Made by a program: the position numbers and the translations under genes. The notes beneath the pieces are model-generated. The model had not been told where the DNA came from and did not search any database. It saw only the letters and a list, made by a program, of their open reading frames with translations. From Blastopirellula sp. (GTDB lineage Bacteria; Planctomycetota; Planctomycetia; Pirellulales; Pirellulaceae), in contig NVWB01000020.1 of NCBI GenBank assembly GCA_002733575.1, positions 1 to 51,734 on the forward strand: a DNA stretch of 51,734 nt. The letters run 5' to 3'. This document shows, piece by piece, positions 1 through 9,180 of this stretch. Position 1 is the stretch's first letter; each line of letters opens with the position of its first letter.

Positions 1-513
1 AAAATAACGAAGAGCAATCGTGGGCAATCCCATAGAGGCCGAGAAAGCCTTACAGTAATACTCGCCAGCTAGTTTCGCAGCGGCATAGGGCGACCGTGGA
101 TTATTAGGAAATGTTTCTACCTTAGATGCCTGATCACAATCACCATAAGCACTACTCGACGCTGCATAAATAAGACGTGAGACTCCTGCTTGTACTGCTG
201 CATTTAACACACTAATAGTTCCTGTAACACAGGCATCGTGCGTTGCTAATGGATTTTCAAGACTCCTCGATATTGAAGCTAAAGCCGCTTGATGATAAAC
301 GATATCAATGTTTTTCATGCCTTGGCAAATTAGTGATTCGTCAGTTATATCACCACAAATCAGTTCTATATCATCAATTACTCCATAAAGATTTTCAATC
401 GATCCTGTGCTAAAGTTATCGATGACTCTTACAAAGTCTCCTCTTCGGCATAATGCATTAACAATATGCGAACCAATGAAACCGGCACCGCCTGTGACTA
501 GATAACGAGTCAT
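1..513 (-). CDS. NAD-dependent epimerase/dehydratase (UDP-glucose 4-epimerase-like), 3'-partial
   Basis: Extended short-chain dehydrogenase/reductase that would epimerise or dehydrate a nucleotide sugar in the cytoplasm to feed polysaccharide synthesis. The translated 171 codons begin MTRYLVTGGAGFIGSHIV, giving the Rossmann GGxGFIGS dinucleotide loop. Further in are DNFSTG (NAD-binding Asp) and the catalytic SPYAAAK (Tyr-x3-Lys). The reading frame is open to the left window edge; family members are about 310-330 residues, so roughly half is visible. The ATG at 513 follows an AAGGA ribosome site. A sigma-54 promoter lies 40 bp upstream (553-568), so the gene starts its own leftward unit. Exact substrate (UDP-Glc, UDP-GlcNAc or UDP-GlcA) cannot be told from this part. 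Confidence 0.9.
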   Translation of the reverse strand, partial: MTRYLVTGGAGFIGSHIVNALCRRGDFVRVIDNFSTGSIENLYGVIDDIELICGDITDESLICQGMKNIDIVYHQAALASISRSLENPLATHDACVTGTISVLNAAVQAGVSRLIYAASSSAYGDCDQASKVETFPNNPRSPYAAAKLAGEYYCKAFSASMGLPTIALRYF

Positions 514-552
514 TATATATGTCCTTGCTTGAGTTAAGGTAGTAATATATTG

Positions 553-568
553 AGCAAAAGACATGCCA
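553..568 (-). promoter_or_regulatory. sigma-54 (-24/-12) promoter of the epimerase gene
   Basis: The minus strand reads TGGCATGTCTTTTGCT. Against the RpoN consensus TGGCACGNNNNTTGCW it has one mismatch (T for C at position 6) and the invariant GG and GC at exact spacing. It lies 40 bp before the epimerase ATG. An inverted repeat (ATGACAA/TTGTCAT, 607-624) lies about 40 bp upstream of it and could be an activator site, which is inference only. Confidence 0.7.
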
Positions 569-702
569 ATTAATGGAACTAGTATTTGGCAACTATTTAG
601 TATCGCATGACAAGAGTTTGTCATAGAGATAATTAATGTTCTGAATTATCTTTCGCAATCTACTACGGTGGACAGAACTATATATCATGGAGTGAACTGA
701 AC

Positions 703-2070
703 TTAGTTCAAGGGATTAGAAACAGTCCTCTTTTTTTGCAATTCTCTTCTTCTGCGTAAATGCATGAGGAGTCCACAACCGGAAACTATAATTCCTAACG
801 AAAATGGTTCTGATGCGGATACCCCACCCTCCCAGTTTGCGTTTGTGATAAAAGACTCAACATTTAGTTCATTAAAGTAGACTGCCATCACAAAATCGTT
901 GTAGTCTTTGTCTCCTCCATTGTAGAGGTCTTCAAATCCTATTAATACGTAGGGAGATTCTACCTGAGCAAAAGCAACGATATGATCAAAACCATCAGGG
1001 TTTCGAGTTGAATCTGCCGTGTAGATATTTGTTCCACCGTTTGCTCCATTGGCAATTAAAAAGAAATCTATGAAGGAACCAGCTGATATCTCTCCAAGAT
1101 TGACGAAGTCACCAGGCATTAACGGTTCAGACGGTGTGCGAGAGTCACCGCCTGATGATAAATAGGAATTTGAAGCAGAAGCATCGGGGAAGAGAAGTTT
1201 AGGGTCTCCTGAAGAGATACCAAGACCATCAGCATTGAAGCCAACGCTATTATGGTAGCCAGCCCCTTCACCTAAAAAATATGCACGAACATCTGTTGTT
1301 GATGTGAGCGTCATTTTTAAGGGGTCGAGTGATATTAGTTCTGCGGAGGATTCGATACTTACTGCTTCACGTTCACTCAAGTTATCATTAATTAAAGTAT
1401 CAAATCCTATTTTTTCATTTACCATAAAATTAGCAGATTCCGCATCACTTCCAGCAACACCGACTTGATTGACAATATTTAAACCAAATGGTCTTGCAGT
1501 AGCCTGGATAGGTGAGATCGTATAAGTCTCTGCATTTACTTCAGAGGAAAGTAATATCAAGAGGAATGTGACACAACAGAATAGATATATGGTTTTAAAA
1601 TTCGTAATTGACCAACCTCTGAAAAGAATTCTGCCTCGAATATGATCTGATGCATTTAAAACTAGTAACACGAACACAAGAGATCTTAAAAGAATAAAAT
1701 TGTGTTCTAGTAGATACATTGATAAATAACCCGAAACAGGCAGTGATAATACACCTGCCGAAATCCAAGACCATCTGGTATTCATAGGAGCAAAAAATGA
1801 ACTAATTAACATGATAAAACCAATATGTTGTAATGAGTTGGTGGAAATAAGTTCTCCAATTACGGATAACCCAAAACCCCAAATGAACAGAGTTGAATTT
1901 TCTTTCTGAGTAAGTGTGTTCTGATTACTGCTTGCAATTAACATAGTCAACCAGATTATGAATAAAAACGCTCCAATAGCTTCATCATCATTTTTTGTCC
2001 AAGTTGAAATAAGATCGGAAGAATAGTATGCGCCAAATCCTGTTATGAACAATCGAAGTGGGAGTAACAT
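703..2070 (-). CDS. Polytopic membrane domain fused to a secreted DUF4114 / PEP-CTERM-like protein
   Basis: The 455-residue product has three parts. Residues 1-150 hold about five hydrophobic segments. Residues 157-180 look exactly like a Sec signal peptide (Lys, hydrophobic core, then SSEVNA before ET). Residues 181-455 are an acidic, Ser/Gly-rich secreted region with a DUF4114-type motif at 378-397 (GFEDLYNGGDKDYNDFV). It ends in a short sorting tail: SEP at 420-422, a hydrophobic stretch at 423-437 and RRRR at 439-442. This tail is the PEP-CTERM tripartite pattern that exosortases cleave. The gene is last in the TPR-exosortase operon, 40 bp after the exosortase, so it is probably the dedicated substrate. 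The ATG at 2070 follows AGAGGATC. The function of the membrane part is unknown. It may be an exosortase accessory fused to the substrate. Confidence 0.7.
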   Translation of the reverse strand: MLLPLRLFITGFGAYYSSDLISTWTKNDDEAIGAFLFIIWLTMLIASSNQNTLTQKENSTLFIWGFGLSVIGELISTNSLQHIGFIMLISSFFAPMNTRWSWISAGVLSLPVSGYLSMYLLEHNFILLRSLVFVLLVLNASDHIRGRILFRGWSITNFKTIYLFCCVTFLLILLSSEVNAETYTISPIQATARPFGLNIVNQVGVAGSDAESANFMVNEKIGFDTLINDNLSEREAVSIESSAELISLDPLKMTLTSTTDVRAYFLGEGAGYHNSVGFNADGLGISSGDPKLLFPDASASNSYLSSGGDSRTPSEPLMPGDFVNLGEISAGSFIDFFLIANGANGGTNIYTADSTRNPDGFDHIVAFAQVESPYVLIGFEDLYNGGDKDYNDFVMAVYFNELNVESFITNANWEGGVSASEPFSLGIIVSGCGLLMHLRRRRELQKKRTVSNPLN

Positions 2071-2110
2071 TTATTGTGATCCTCTATGAAATGCTCTGAC
2101 ACATTGCTTT

Positions 2111-3541
2111 CTAGATGACTTCCTTGAAAGGAAAACTATCTAACACGTCGTACCAATTCAGTTCCCCTTGACCCGCAGGTTCAATCAATATTAAAGCGGG
2201 TTCAATACTGAGTTTTCCTCCTGAGACTCTCTGTAAGCTTGACTGTAATACATACCAACCAGTCGATGCATGCCGTTTTTCTCCATCCCAATACCAATAC
2301 AATACGTTTCTAGTTCTTCCTGCATCAATAACGGTGAGGGCTACTACATAGCCATTAGAAACTGGAATTCTTTCTCTATTTAGCACCGTCCAACAATAAC
2401 TGGGATCGTGAACTGCATGTCGATTATTTGTGCCATCAACCACAGTTATCGATAGAGCATGACTATTTACTTTGAACTGAAATCGAACTGCTTTTGCATT
2501 GCCAAGCAGACTAAGGTCTTCCTCTGATAAATCAATAGGAAGTAGACTCAATTGCTCCCCCTGTTTCTTCACGTTCGAAAGGATATTACTAATTTGTTTA
2601 TTTGACTGAGAATTGATGCCAAGAGTTATGCTAATTGCCAGTAGTACAACCAACATAAGAGGTTCAAAAAAAGTTGACCTCATCGTAACATGCTCAACTT
2701 CCTTCTTGCATATTTTATAACATTCTCGCTCATCCTGATTGGGGTATTTCGGAAGCCAGCGGAACAAAAGAAAGCAAAGGAGAAGCATCACTGCGATAGA
2801 AGAATGTTCTGTAATCTGATGAACTATTAGAGAGTCAGAATATCCATTGAAAGAACAGATTCCAATACTGATAAGAATAATGCGAATGACATTCGACAAC
2901 CAAGCCAACAAACAAAAAATGGGGGTTAATATCCATGCCGTTTTGAATCGTATTGGTGAGCAACTCGCAATAGAAAATCCGATAACAAGCATTGATTGTA
3001 AAGTATCACGGCCATCACATTCAGGCGATATAAATACTTTTTGGCCCGCAACACCTAAAGTCATATTAGTTTTACTTTGTAAGATATCAAAGTAATCTAA
3101 GAATTCAGCAGCAGTGGATGTCGCATTTTCACGAATCGAACTGCTTAGTAAATTGAAATCCATTTCAATCCAGGGAAATGATAGTAATGCAAGTGGTAGA
3201 AGATATGCTATTTCACGACATCGAATATCATCCAGTTGAAGATTAAGCCAAGCCCAAAGAAGTAGTACCCAACCGATACTAAATATTACAAGGATTTGAG
3301 TTGAAATGCCTAGGACCAGGAGTATTGTTGCCAATAAGAGGTACCTGATATTCAGTTTGTTATTCTTTGTGAACTTCCAGGGAGCACCTAGACTAAAAAA
3401 AATACCCGCTGATACCAATGAGATAACAAAACTTGATTGCAATCCAATTTCTAAATAACTTACCCACCAAGCGTAAATTAGTGACATTACGAGACTAATT
3501 GCAATGAGTTTATTCACCATGTATCTATTCATGAATCGCAT
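2111..3541 (-). CDS. Exosortase with C-terminal EpsI-like domain (XrtU-like)
   Basis: Membrane cysteine transpeptidase-like enzyme that processes PEP-CTERM proteins at the outer face of the inner membrane. About eight TM segments span residues 1-262. The catalytic set is visible: Cys175 in SPECDGRD, Arg220 in SNVIRI, and His241 or His246 in VHQITEH. After a further TM segment (about 293-309), residues 310-476 resemble the exosortase-associated EpsI family (DPSYCWTVLNRERIPV; WYWDGEKRHASTGWY). The fusion is typical of planctomycete exosortases; the subtype XrtU is my inference. The ATG at 3541 follows AAGAGG and overlaps the end of the TPR gene by 17 bp, pointing to translational coupling. Confidence 0.85.
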   Translation of the reverse strand: MRFMNRYMVNKLIAISLVMSLIYAWWVSYLEIGLQSSFVISLVSAGIFFSLGAPWKFTKNNKLNIRYLLLATILLVLGISTQILVIFSIGWVLLLWAWLNLQLDDIRCREIAYLLPLALLSFPWIEMDFNLLSSSIRENATSTAAEFLDYFDILQSKTNMTLGVAGQKVFISPECDGRDTLQSMLVIGFSIASCSPIRFKTAWILTPIFCLLAWLSNVIRIILISIGICSFNGYSDSLIVHQITEHSSIAVMLLLCFLLFRWLPKYPNQDERECYKICKKEVEHVTMRSTFFEPLMLVVLLAISITLGINSQSNKQISNILSNVKKQGEQLSLLPIDLSEEDLSLLGNAKAVRFQFKVNSHALSITVVDGTNNRHAVHDPSYCWTVLNRERIPVSNGYVVALTVIDAGRTRNVLYWYWDGEKRHASTGWYVLQSSLQRVSGGKLSIEPALILIEPAGQGELNWYDVLDSFPFKEVI

Positions 3542-6500
3542 TGCTGCCTCTTAATGTTAAACTGAGACGGACAAAGGTCTGACGATCTCTTGAACTAATA
3601 CTAGTTAGTTTTATAAGATCTACGACATCCAATTGTTCTTTTGCCTCTCCGAATTTCCCTAATTGAACCAATGCATCAGCCAAATGAATAATTCTTGAAT
3701 CAGGCGTCAAAGTACTACCTGAAATGCTTTCTCTTAAGTAGTTTACAGCCAATTCAGGCTTGCCGTTTTTCAGGAGAATCACACCTTTCGTATCAAGCAG
3801 AGTATGATTATTCCCAGCAGTCAAAAGTGCTGCGTCTATCAATTTCATCGCCTCTTCGTTTTGATCAGTGTATAAGACTAGCATTAACGCTAGGTTGTTT
3901 TTTAAGATGACGGATTCCGGTTCCATTTGGAGTGCGTCTATTGCCAACGAGACAGCTTCTTGATATTTATTCTCCTTCTCGCGGAGTGATGATAGATTCG
4001 ATAGAAAAATGGCAATCTTTGGTTTATCTCCATGGCTACGACTCAACAGTCTGGTGAAGATTTCTTCCGCTCGACGAGTTTCAGATGGAGAGAATAGATC
4101 GGATTGTAAAAACACGCAGAGGGTTGCTCCTGCTAGATATTCATAATCACTCTCGGCTGCCCATACGCACATGTTAAAGGCTTCATAATGTTGTCCGTCA
4201 AACGCGAGTAATTTTGCGAGCCTTAATCGAATTAGAGGGTTTGTCTCGCCTAGAGATATCGCTTTTCTATAGTATGAGATAGCGTTTGATGTGTGCCCGA
4301 TTTCCTCAGAGGCTAATCCTAAATATGTAAATGCGATAAAAGTGGATAACTCGCTTGTCGATAGCTTATGACAGCAATTCAACAGAGATTTGCTTGTTTC
4401 TTTATTCGGTAACCTTAGGAAACGCAAAAATGCCAATCGGGTGTGAAGCACATTTATTCTCTCGATTGATATATCATTATGTTGTGATAGTTTATTTAAA
4501 ACATCAGCCAATGTATTTATATTTCCTGTTCGCCATGCTAGTTCCCCAGTTTCAAAGAGCAGTTTTATTTGGCTTCTATTAGATGAATGCGAGGTCTCAA
4601 GTAAACTGAAGGCATCTTTATTATTCCCGGACTTTTCCAATAGACGTGCTCGCCAGATCATCATATCTGTTGCATTTTCAAATCCAAATGATTCAGCGTT
4701 TTCGAGAAGTAACGCATTCGCTTGGAGAAATTCCCCCTCAGCTTCGAGAAGCTGAATTTCAAATATAACATTAGTTTCTCCACTAAGAGATTTCCAGCAA
4801 GAATACGCTTCTTTAGATTTCTTTATATTTCCATGATGCTGATGATATTTTGCATAGTTAAACCAGAAATCTTGAGAAGAGATATGACGATCTTCTAAAT
4901 CCCTTTCAAATAATTCGATTGTGCTATGTTTAGTTAACGGTCTTCCAGCTCTATAGCTTTCCAACTCAAGAATATCGGTGATCAAAGAGGTCGTAATATT
5001 ACGCCGTGTTGCATCTAACGCTTGATCGAATTCTTTCCAATCTCGTACCCAAGGAACATTATTTTGTTGTTCAATTAGACAGCAACGCACGATCAGAATT
5101 ATAATGTCAGACGCTTTAAATTTCTGATCTGATCTCGTAATTAATGATAATGCGGTTTTAAATATTTGCCCCGCATCTTGAATCTTTCCCTGACGAATTT
5201 TAACTAAGGCTAAACTAATGTGTGGAATTGCACTTTCTTGAGATAAGAGACAGACTTTTGAGAACTCTTTTTCAGCGAGAGACCACTGGTCCATCGAATA
5301 CCAACATTGACCTTTTAAGTAGATCGCTAGTGATTTAATGCCCCCAGAAAAAGTTGATTCATCGCATCGGTTGATGTGCGACATTGCTTTTCTGGGATTG
5401 TATTGTGGATTCTTAAAAGCAAGATACCACTGAGCCCAAAGTAATTCATTCAGGCTCCAAATCTGACCAGCCTCATTACCCTTAATGATATTGTTAGAGA
5501 GAGACTTTAATGAGTCTTCGGCTTGAGACCATTTTTCTAGGGTGATTGCAACTTCAGCTAGTCGCAATTGAATCAGAAGATTCTTTGAGCCTGATTGACT
5601 GCTTGCTTGTTCCAATGAATCTAGAGCCTCTTTGAATTTTGTGCTCCTATATTTTAACTGAGCGATCAAGTGATAATCGATAGGTTCTGGGCTAGTTCTT
5701 CCTGATTCGTATGACAATAAATCAATTGCATTAATGATCGACTTTGTATCATCGTGATGAGCCTGATTGGGAAGAGAACCTCTAGAGTAGGTTCTGGAAA
5801 TTTGTAGCCCTGCAGCAATACGGCGTAAATTTCGACTCTCTGGTCGTAATTCGAGAAGTCGTTTTATGTCTTGATTAATCGTGTTTTGTGCCAGTCTCTT
5901 GTCCGGAGCCAATGAGCTGTTTTGAACACGTAATGTCCTTGCTTTCACTTCATCTTTTGCACCTTTAACTAACTCATCTAATGCATTCCAAGCAATTTCA
6001 TTGGGATTAACTTCGAGAAGTGTAATCAATGTAGTTCGATATTCTCTCAAGAGCCTAATAATTGATCGGACAATTTGAAAGTCATGGGGTGTAGTTTGTT
6101 GTATATCAATTAAGTCATTCCAGACGCTAACAATTTCTTCTTTTGAATCATTACCTTTATCCAAAAGGAACGTCCGTGCGAGAATGCGAATTCTCTTCGC
6201 GTTCAAATTATCAGGATCCTGTTGAAGAATCAATTTCGCATGTTGAATAGCTGCTTTCGGGTCATGAACAACAAGAGTTTCGGCAAGACCTAACTCATTT
6301 CTTAATGATGGATCGATCTCAAATGCTTTTGCAAAAAAGGGTAAAGATCTTAATCGATCTTCATGCGTATTTGAGGATTTATGAATTGCTAGTCCAATTC
6401 GATAATTAAGATTTGAATCAAGAGAGCGATACTCAAGTAATTGTCGCATGTATTTTTCTGATTCAATCCACTGCTCGTTTCGTTCAGCTAATTCAGCTTT

Positions 6501-6605
6501 ACTAGTGAGTGTCTGAATATATTGTTTTCGTGTTTTATAGAAGTACCAAGACCCTGCAAAAATGACTATGCTCAGTAATAGTATTCCAAGGATGACTTTT
6601 TTCAA
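3525..6605 (-). CDS. Large TPR-repeat protein, membrane-anchored, exosortase-associated
   Basis: The 1026-residue protein has one N-terminal TM segment (residues 4-22) and then helical TPR-like repeats along almost its whole length. Examples are the runs around GQIFKTAL, TSNAISYYRKAISLGETNPLIRLRLAKLL and KYQEAVSLAIDALQMEPES. It would stand in the periplasm as a scaffold. Long TPR proteins are regular companions of exosortase/EPS loci (PrsT type), where they are thought to organise export or polymer assembly. The start codon is TTG at 6605, supported by a strong AGAGGAG site nine bases upstream and by the Lys-Lys-hydrophobic N terminus. It is the first gene of a three-gene operon with its own sigma-54 promoter (6691-6706). 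Confidence 0.8.
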   Translation of the reverse strand: MKKVILGILLLSIVIFAGSWYFYKTRKQYIQTLTSKAELAERNEQWIESEKYMRQLLEYRSLDSNLNYRIGLAIHKSSNTHEDRLRSLPFFAKAFEIDPSLRNELGLAETLVVHDPKAAIQHAKLILQQDPDNLNAKRIRILARTFLLDKGNDSKEEIVSVWNDLIDIQQTTPHDFQIVRSIIRLLREYRTTLITLLEVNPNEIAWNALDELVKGAKDEVKARTLRVQNSSLAPDKRLAQNTINQDIKRLLELRPESRNLRRIAAGLQISRTYSRGSLPNQAHHDDTKSIINAIDLLSYESGRTSPEPIDYHLIAQLKYRSTKFKEALDSLEQASSQSGSKNLLIQLRLAEVAITLEKWSQAEDSLKSLSNNIIKGNEAGQIWSLNELLWAQWYLAFKNPQYNPRKAMSHINRCDESTFSGGIKSLAIYLKGQCWYSMDQWSLAEKEFSKVCLLSQESAIPHISLALVKIRQGKIQDAGQIFKTALSLITRSDQKFKASDIIILIVRCCLIEQQNNVPWVRDWKEFDQALDATRRNITTSLITDILELESYRAGRPLTKHSTIELFERDLEDRHISSQDFWFNYAKYHQHHGNIKKSKEAYSCWKSLSGETNVIFEIQLLEAEGEFLQANALLLENAESFGFENATDMMIWRARLLEKSGNNKDAFSLLETSHSSNRSQIKLLFETGELAWRTGNINTLADVLNKLSQHNDISIERINVLHTRLAFLRFLRLPNKETSKSLLNCCHKLSTSELSTFIAFTYLGLASEEIGHTSNAISYYRKAISLGETNPLIRLRLAKLLAFDGQHYEAFNMCVWAAESDYEYLAGATLCVFLQSDLFSPSETRRAEEIFTRLLSRSHGDKPKIAIFLSNLSSLREKENKYQEAVSLAIDALQMEPESVILKNNLALMLVLYTDQNEEAMKLIDAALLTAGNNHTLLDTKGVILLKNGKPELAVNYLRESISGSTLTPDSRIIHLADALVQLGKFGEAKEQLDVVDLIKLTSISSRDRQTFVRLSLTLRGSNAIHE

Positions 6606-6690
6606 TTATTTATCTCCTCTTACAAAAGATTAAGCCCTTGTCTCCACTGCAAAGTACTGTTTCATGATTTATTGACGATCTCTTTAGAGA

Positions 6691-6706
6691 TGCAAATTTT
6701 GGACCA
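6691..6706 (-). promoter_or_regulatory. Probable sigma-54 promoter of the TPR-exosortase operon
   Basis: The minus strand reads TGGTCCAAAATTTGCA. TGG and TTTGCA are at the exact -24/-12 spacing; positions 5 and 7 deviate from the consensus. It lies 86 bp before the TTG start of the TPR gene in a 223-bp gap. It is the weakest of the six EPS-block sites, but its position and spacing support it. Confidence 0.55.
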
Positions 6707-6828
6707 AAAAGAGATCTTGGATAAATCTCTTAGATTCTGTGATGTAAGTCACCTTTAAGGGTATAAGTGAAAATGAAGTACTGAATTATTATCCGTGATT
6801 ACGATTGAATCCTGCAAGAATCTCAGTA

Positions 6829-7986
6829 TCATCTATTCAAAGAGTTTACTCGTTCAGCGTGTATTGTTTTACTTTTTAAATTGTGCAGCAGAGTTGAACC
6901 AGGGTTCGATTTATTTTCGAGTTGATTTAATATTTCATCAGGTTCTGTACATCCTGCCTCAGCTGCATGAACCAATTCTGCCATTTCATAAGCTGTCACA
7001 TAAAAATATTTAAACTGAGAGTTTTGTTTAGCTTTGATGGCCAAGGCCTCATGAAAACGCCTCATGCTCTCTCCTAAAAGGTGAGCGGCATTCTCTTCTT
7101 TAGCCCCATGTGTGTGTAGCTTACAAAAAATCCAGTCAGATTTACCCTCTACTGAGACTTCTGCATTTTCCCACAAATCTAGACGCTCTATTGAAGGAGG
7201 TCGATCGGCATGGAGATCACCATTCTCAATCCTTGGCAACAGATTCCATTTTCGTTTTTTAAAGTCGAGCGATAGAGGCCCCGGAATCATGAGAAGGCCG
7301 TTATCGGGAGGATTACAGCCAACTCTTGCCGCTGGGCCCCAGTCGTGAGATTTCGGTTGACTAGCATCTGAAAAAGCATAGTATATTCGGTTGATTGATC
7401 TTGTTTGGGTAGGATCTGGTGCAGATGGCATAGTGAAATCGGCATAACACCCTGTTTTTAATAAGACATTAATTTCATCATTTACCCCACACCATTTTCC
7501 ATCTGCACGTGAATTACAAAGCGCCCAATTGCCATGAATAAAGCCATATCTAATATCACCAGATTGGTCTTTTCTGAGTAAATTATGGTTGTCATATAGA
7601 GTATTCTTGAACCAAATTAGCTTATCATGCAATGAATTGGAATTGTCATTATGGTGATGTAAGTGAACTTCCACATCGCCGAATCCTGCGTGACATAGAG
7701 AGGCTAATTTGTCTAGCAAATTAGAACGATATTCTTCTAATGGATAAAAGAATGTATGTTGTGGATTTCTTCCTCGACAATCTTCAATCCCATCGACCGA
7801 CTTGGGGTATTCATCTAGCCAGCGTTCTACACGCTTTGCACGTAGCCATTCAGTGGCTTTTCCCCAGTCAGGTTCATAATGGTCTGCTATACAAATAAAG
7901 ACGCTCCGAGGAGACTCATCAGTCAATAATCGTTTACTATTTATTAATTTTGCTAAAGAGGTTAGCGGAAGTCCACGAATTTTCAT
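6829..7986 (-). CDS. Divergent polysaccharide-deacetylase-like protein
   Basis: The 385-residue cytoplasmic-looking protein has no signal peptide. It carries IADHYEPDW near residue 33 and a His-rich EVHLHHHND near residue 105, both placed as metal-binding motifs are in NodB-fold deacetylases. A later IFCKLHTHGAKEEN could supply another catalytic His. The canonical FDDGP motif is absent, so the assignment rests on general layout and context. It is last in a run with two glycosyltransferases (37 bp after the GT2 gene), so it probably modifies the same glycan. It could instead be an uncharacterised family with a metal-dependent hydrolase fold. Confidence 0.5.
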   Translation of the reverse strand: MKIRGLPLTSLAKLINSKRLLTDESPRSVFICIADHYEPDWGKATEWLRAKRVERWLDEYPKSVDGIEDCRGRNPQHTFFYPLEEYRSNLLDKLASLCHAGFGDVEVHLHHHNDNSNSLHDKLIWFKNTLYDNHNLLRKDQSGDIRYGFIHGNWALCNSRADGKWCGVNDEINVLLKTGCYADFTMPSAPDPTQTRSINRIYYAFSDASQPKSHDWGPAARVGCNPPDNGLLMIPGPLSLDFKKRKWNLLPRIENGDLHADRPPSIERLDLWENAEVSVEGKSDWIFCKLHTHGAKEENAAHLLGESMRRFHEALAIKAKQNSQFKYFYVTAYEMAELVHAAEAGCTEPDEILNQLENKSNPGSTLLHNLKSKTIHAERVNSLNR

Positions 7987-8022
7987 TATTGGAACCTTAA
8001 TTTAGCGGTAAACAAATTTTCA

Positions 8023-9180
8023 TTATGCTGAACGAGCAGTGCGATCCCACATACCAGATTGGTGTATAGTAAGCCATTTAAAAGTACCAATTAGCACAGC
8101 AATATTTACATAAACGAATAGATTGGCAACCCTAATTATTCGCCCTATTGTGCCAGTGATATTCAGCGAATTACCTAGAAAACAAAAACTATAAAACAGT
8201 AACTGAAAAGAAAATGTCATCGTGTACAGAGACGTTGAGAGAAGCATTGCATTAGTTATCAATGCAATTAATAAGAAAAAAGGTGACGCCCAACGCATAA
8301 TTTTGTGAGATAGAAACGCATAGCAAGTCCATCCATATCGAGGGCTTAATAGAGTTGCTAATCTAGTCACAGCTTGCGCACCTCCAGAGGAGATTCTTAC
8401 TCGCCGATAAAATTCTGATTTAACATTAGGGGACGATTCTTCATATGCTATCGCTGTTTCATCATACACGATCCCCGCTCCGGTTTTGATTTTTGCGAGA
8501 AGAGGAATAGTGAAGTCGTCAATTAAAGTGTCACTTGGGATAACAGGAACAATTTCTCGACGAATAGCATAAATTGCGCCATTGGCTCCTAGCAATGCCC
8601 TAAGTTTTCCTTCTGATTTCTTTATTTCGTTCTCGTAAGTCCAATATATTCCGTCAGCATTCTTATTGTTCGTAGGGTCAATCAGCTTGAGACATCCACA
8701 AACGGTTCCAACGGTCGGATCTCTAAACCATCGAACAAGAGTCTTGATTACGTTCGGATTCATCATCGTGTTTGCATCTGACATTACGATGATATCTCCT
8801 TGGGCCTTTTTGATTGTATCATTAATTACGGATGGTTTGCCCCGTCGACTCTCAAATATAAGGACACTAATCCCTTGAGAACTATAATTATTTGCAATCG
8901 CAATTGTCTTATCTGTACACCCGTCTGTCGCGATTATAATTTCCAATTTATCAGATGGATAATCTAGCTCCAAAGCGTTCATGATTCTTTGTTCAATCAC
9001 TTGCTCTTCGTTATATGCAGCAATTACTAATGAAACAGTGGGTAACTCGACCTCCTTTAAATATTGAGGTTGTTGATGAGTACCAAATAAGTATGAACAA
9101 GTTTTAATAATCAGTGGATAAAGCACGTAGACATAGAGAATAAATAGTAAGGAAAACCAGAACAGGGATTGGATTAACAT
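8023..9180 (-). CDS. Membrane-bound family 2 glycosyltransferase
   Basis: This 385-residue processive-type GT2 adds sugars at the cytoplasmic face of the membrane. An N-terminal TM segment (about 5-27) is followed by the GT-A core: VSLVIAAYNEE, IIATDGCTDKT, the DxD-equivalent VMSDANTM, and LIDDFTIP with RRVRISSGGAQAV near the acceptor site. Three further hydrophobic segments close the protein (about 280-370). The architecture matches hyaluronan- or poly-GlcNAc-synthase-like enzymes. The ATG at 9180 overlaps the upstream GT4 gene by 7 bp, so the two are co-translated. The sugar specificity is unknown. Confidence 0.85.
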   Translation of the reverse strand: MLIQSLFWFSLLFILYVYVLYPLIIKTCSYLFGTHQQPQYLKEVELPTVSLVIAAYNEEQVIEQRIMNALELDYPSDKLEIIIATDGCTDKTIAIANNYSSQGISVLIFESRRGKPSVINDTIKKAQGDIIVMSDANTMMNPNVIKTLVRWFRDPTVGTVCGCLKLIDPTNNKNADGIYWTYENEIKKSEGKLRALLGANGAIYAIRREIVPVIPSDTLIDDFTIPLLAKIKTGAGIVYDETAIAYEESSPNVKSEFYRRVRISSGGAQAVTRLATLLSPRYGWTCYAFLSHKIMRWASPFFLLIALITNAMLLSTSLYTMTFSFQLLFYSFCFLGNSLNITGTIGRIIRVANLFVYVNIAVLIGTFKWLTIHQSGMWDRTARSA

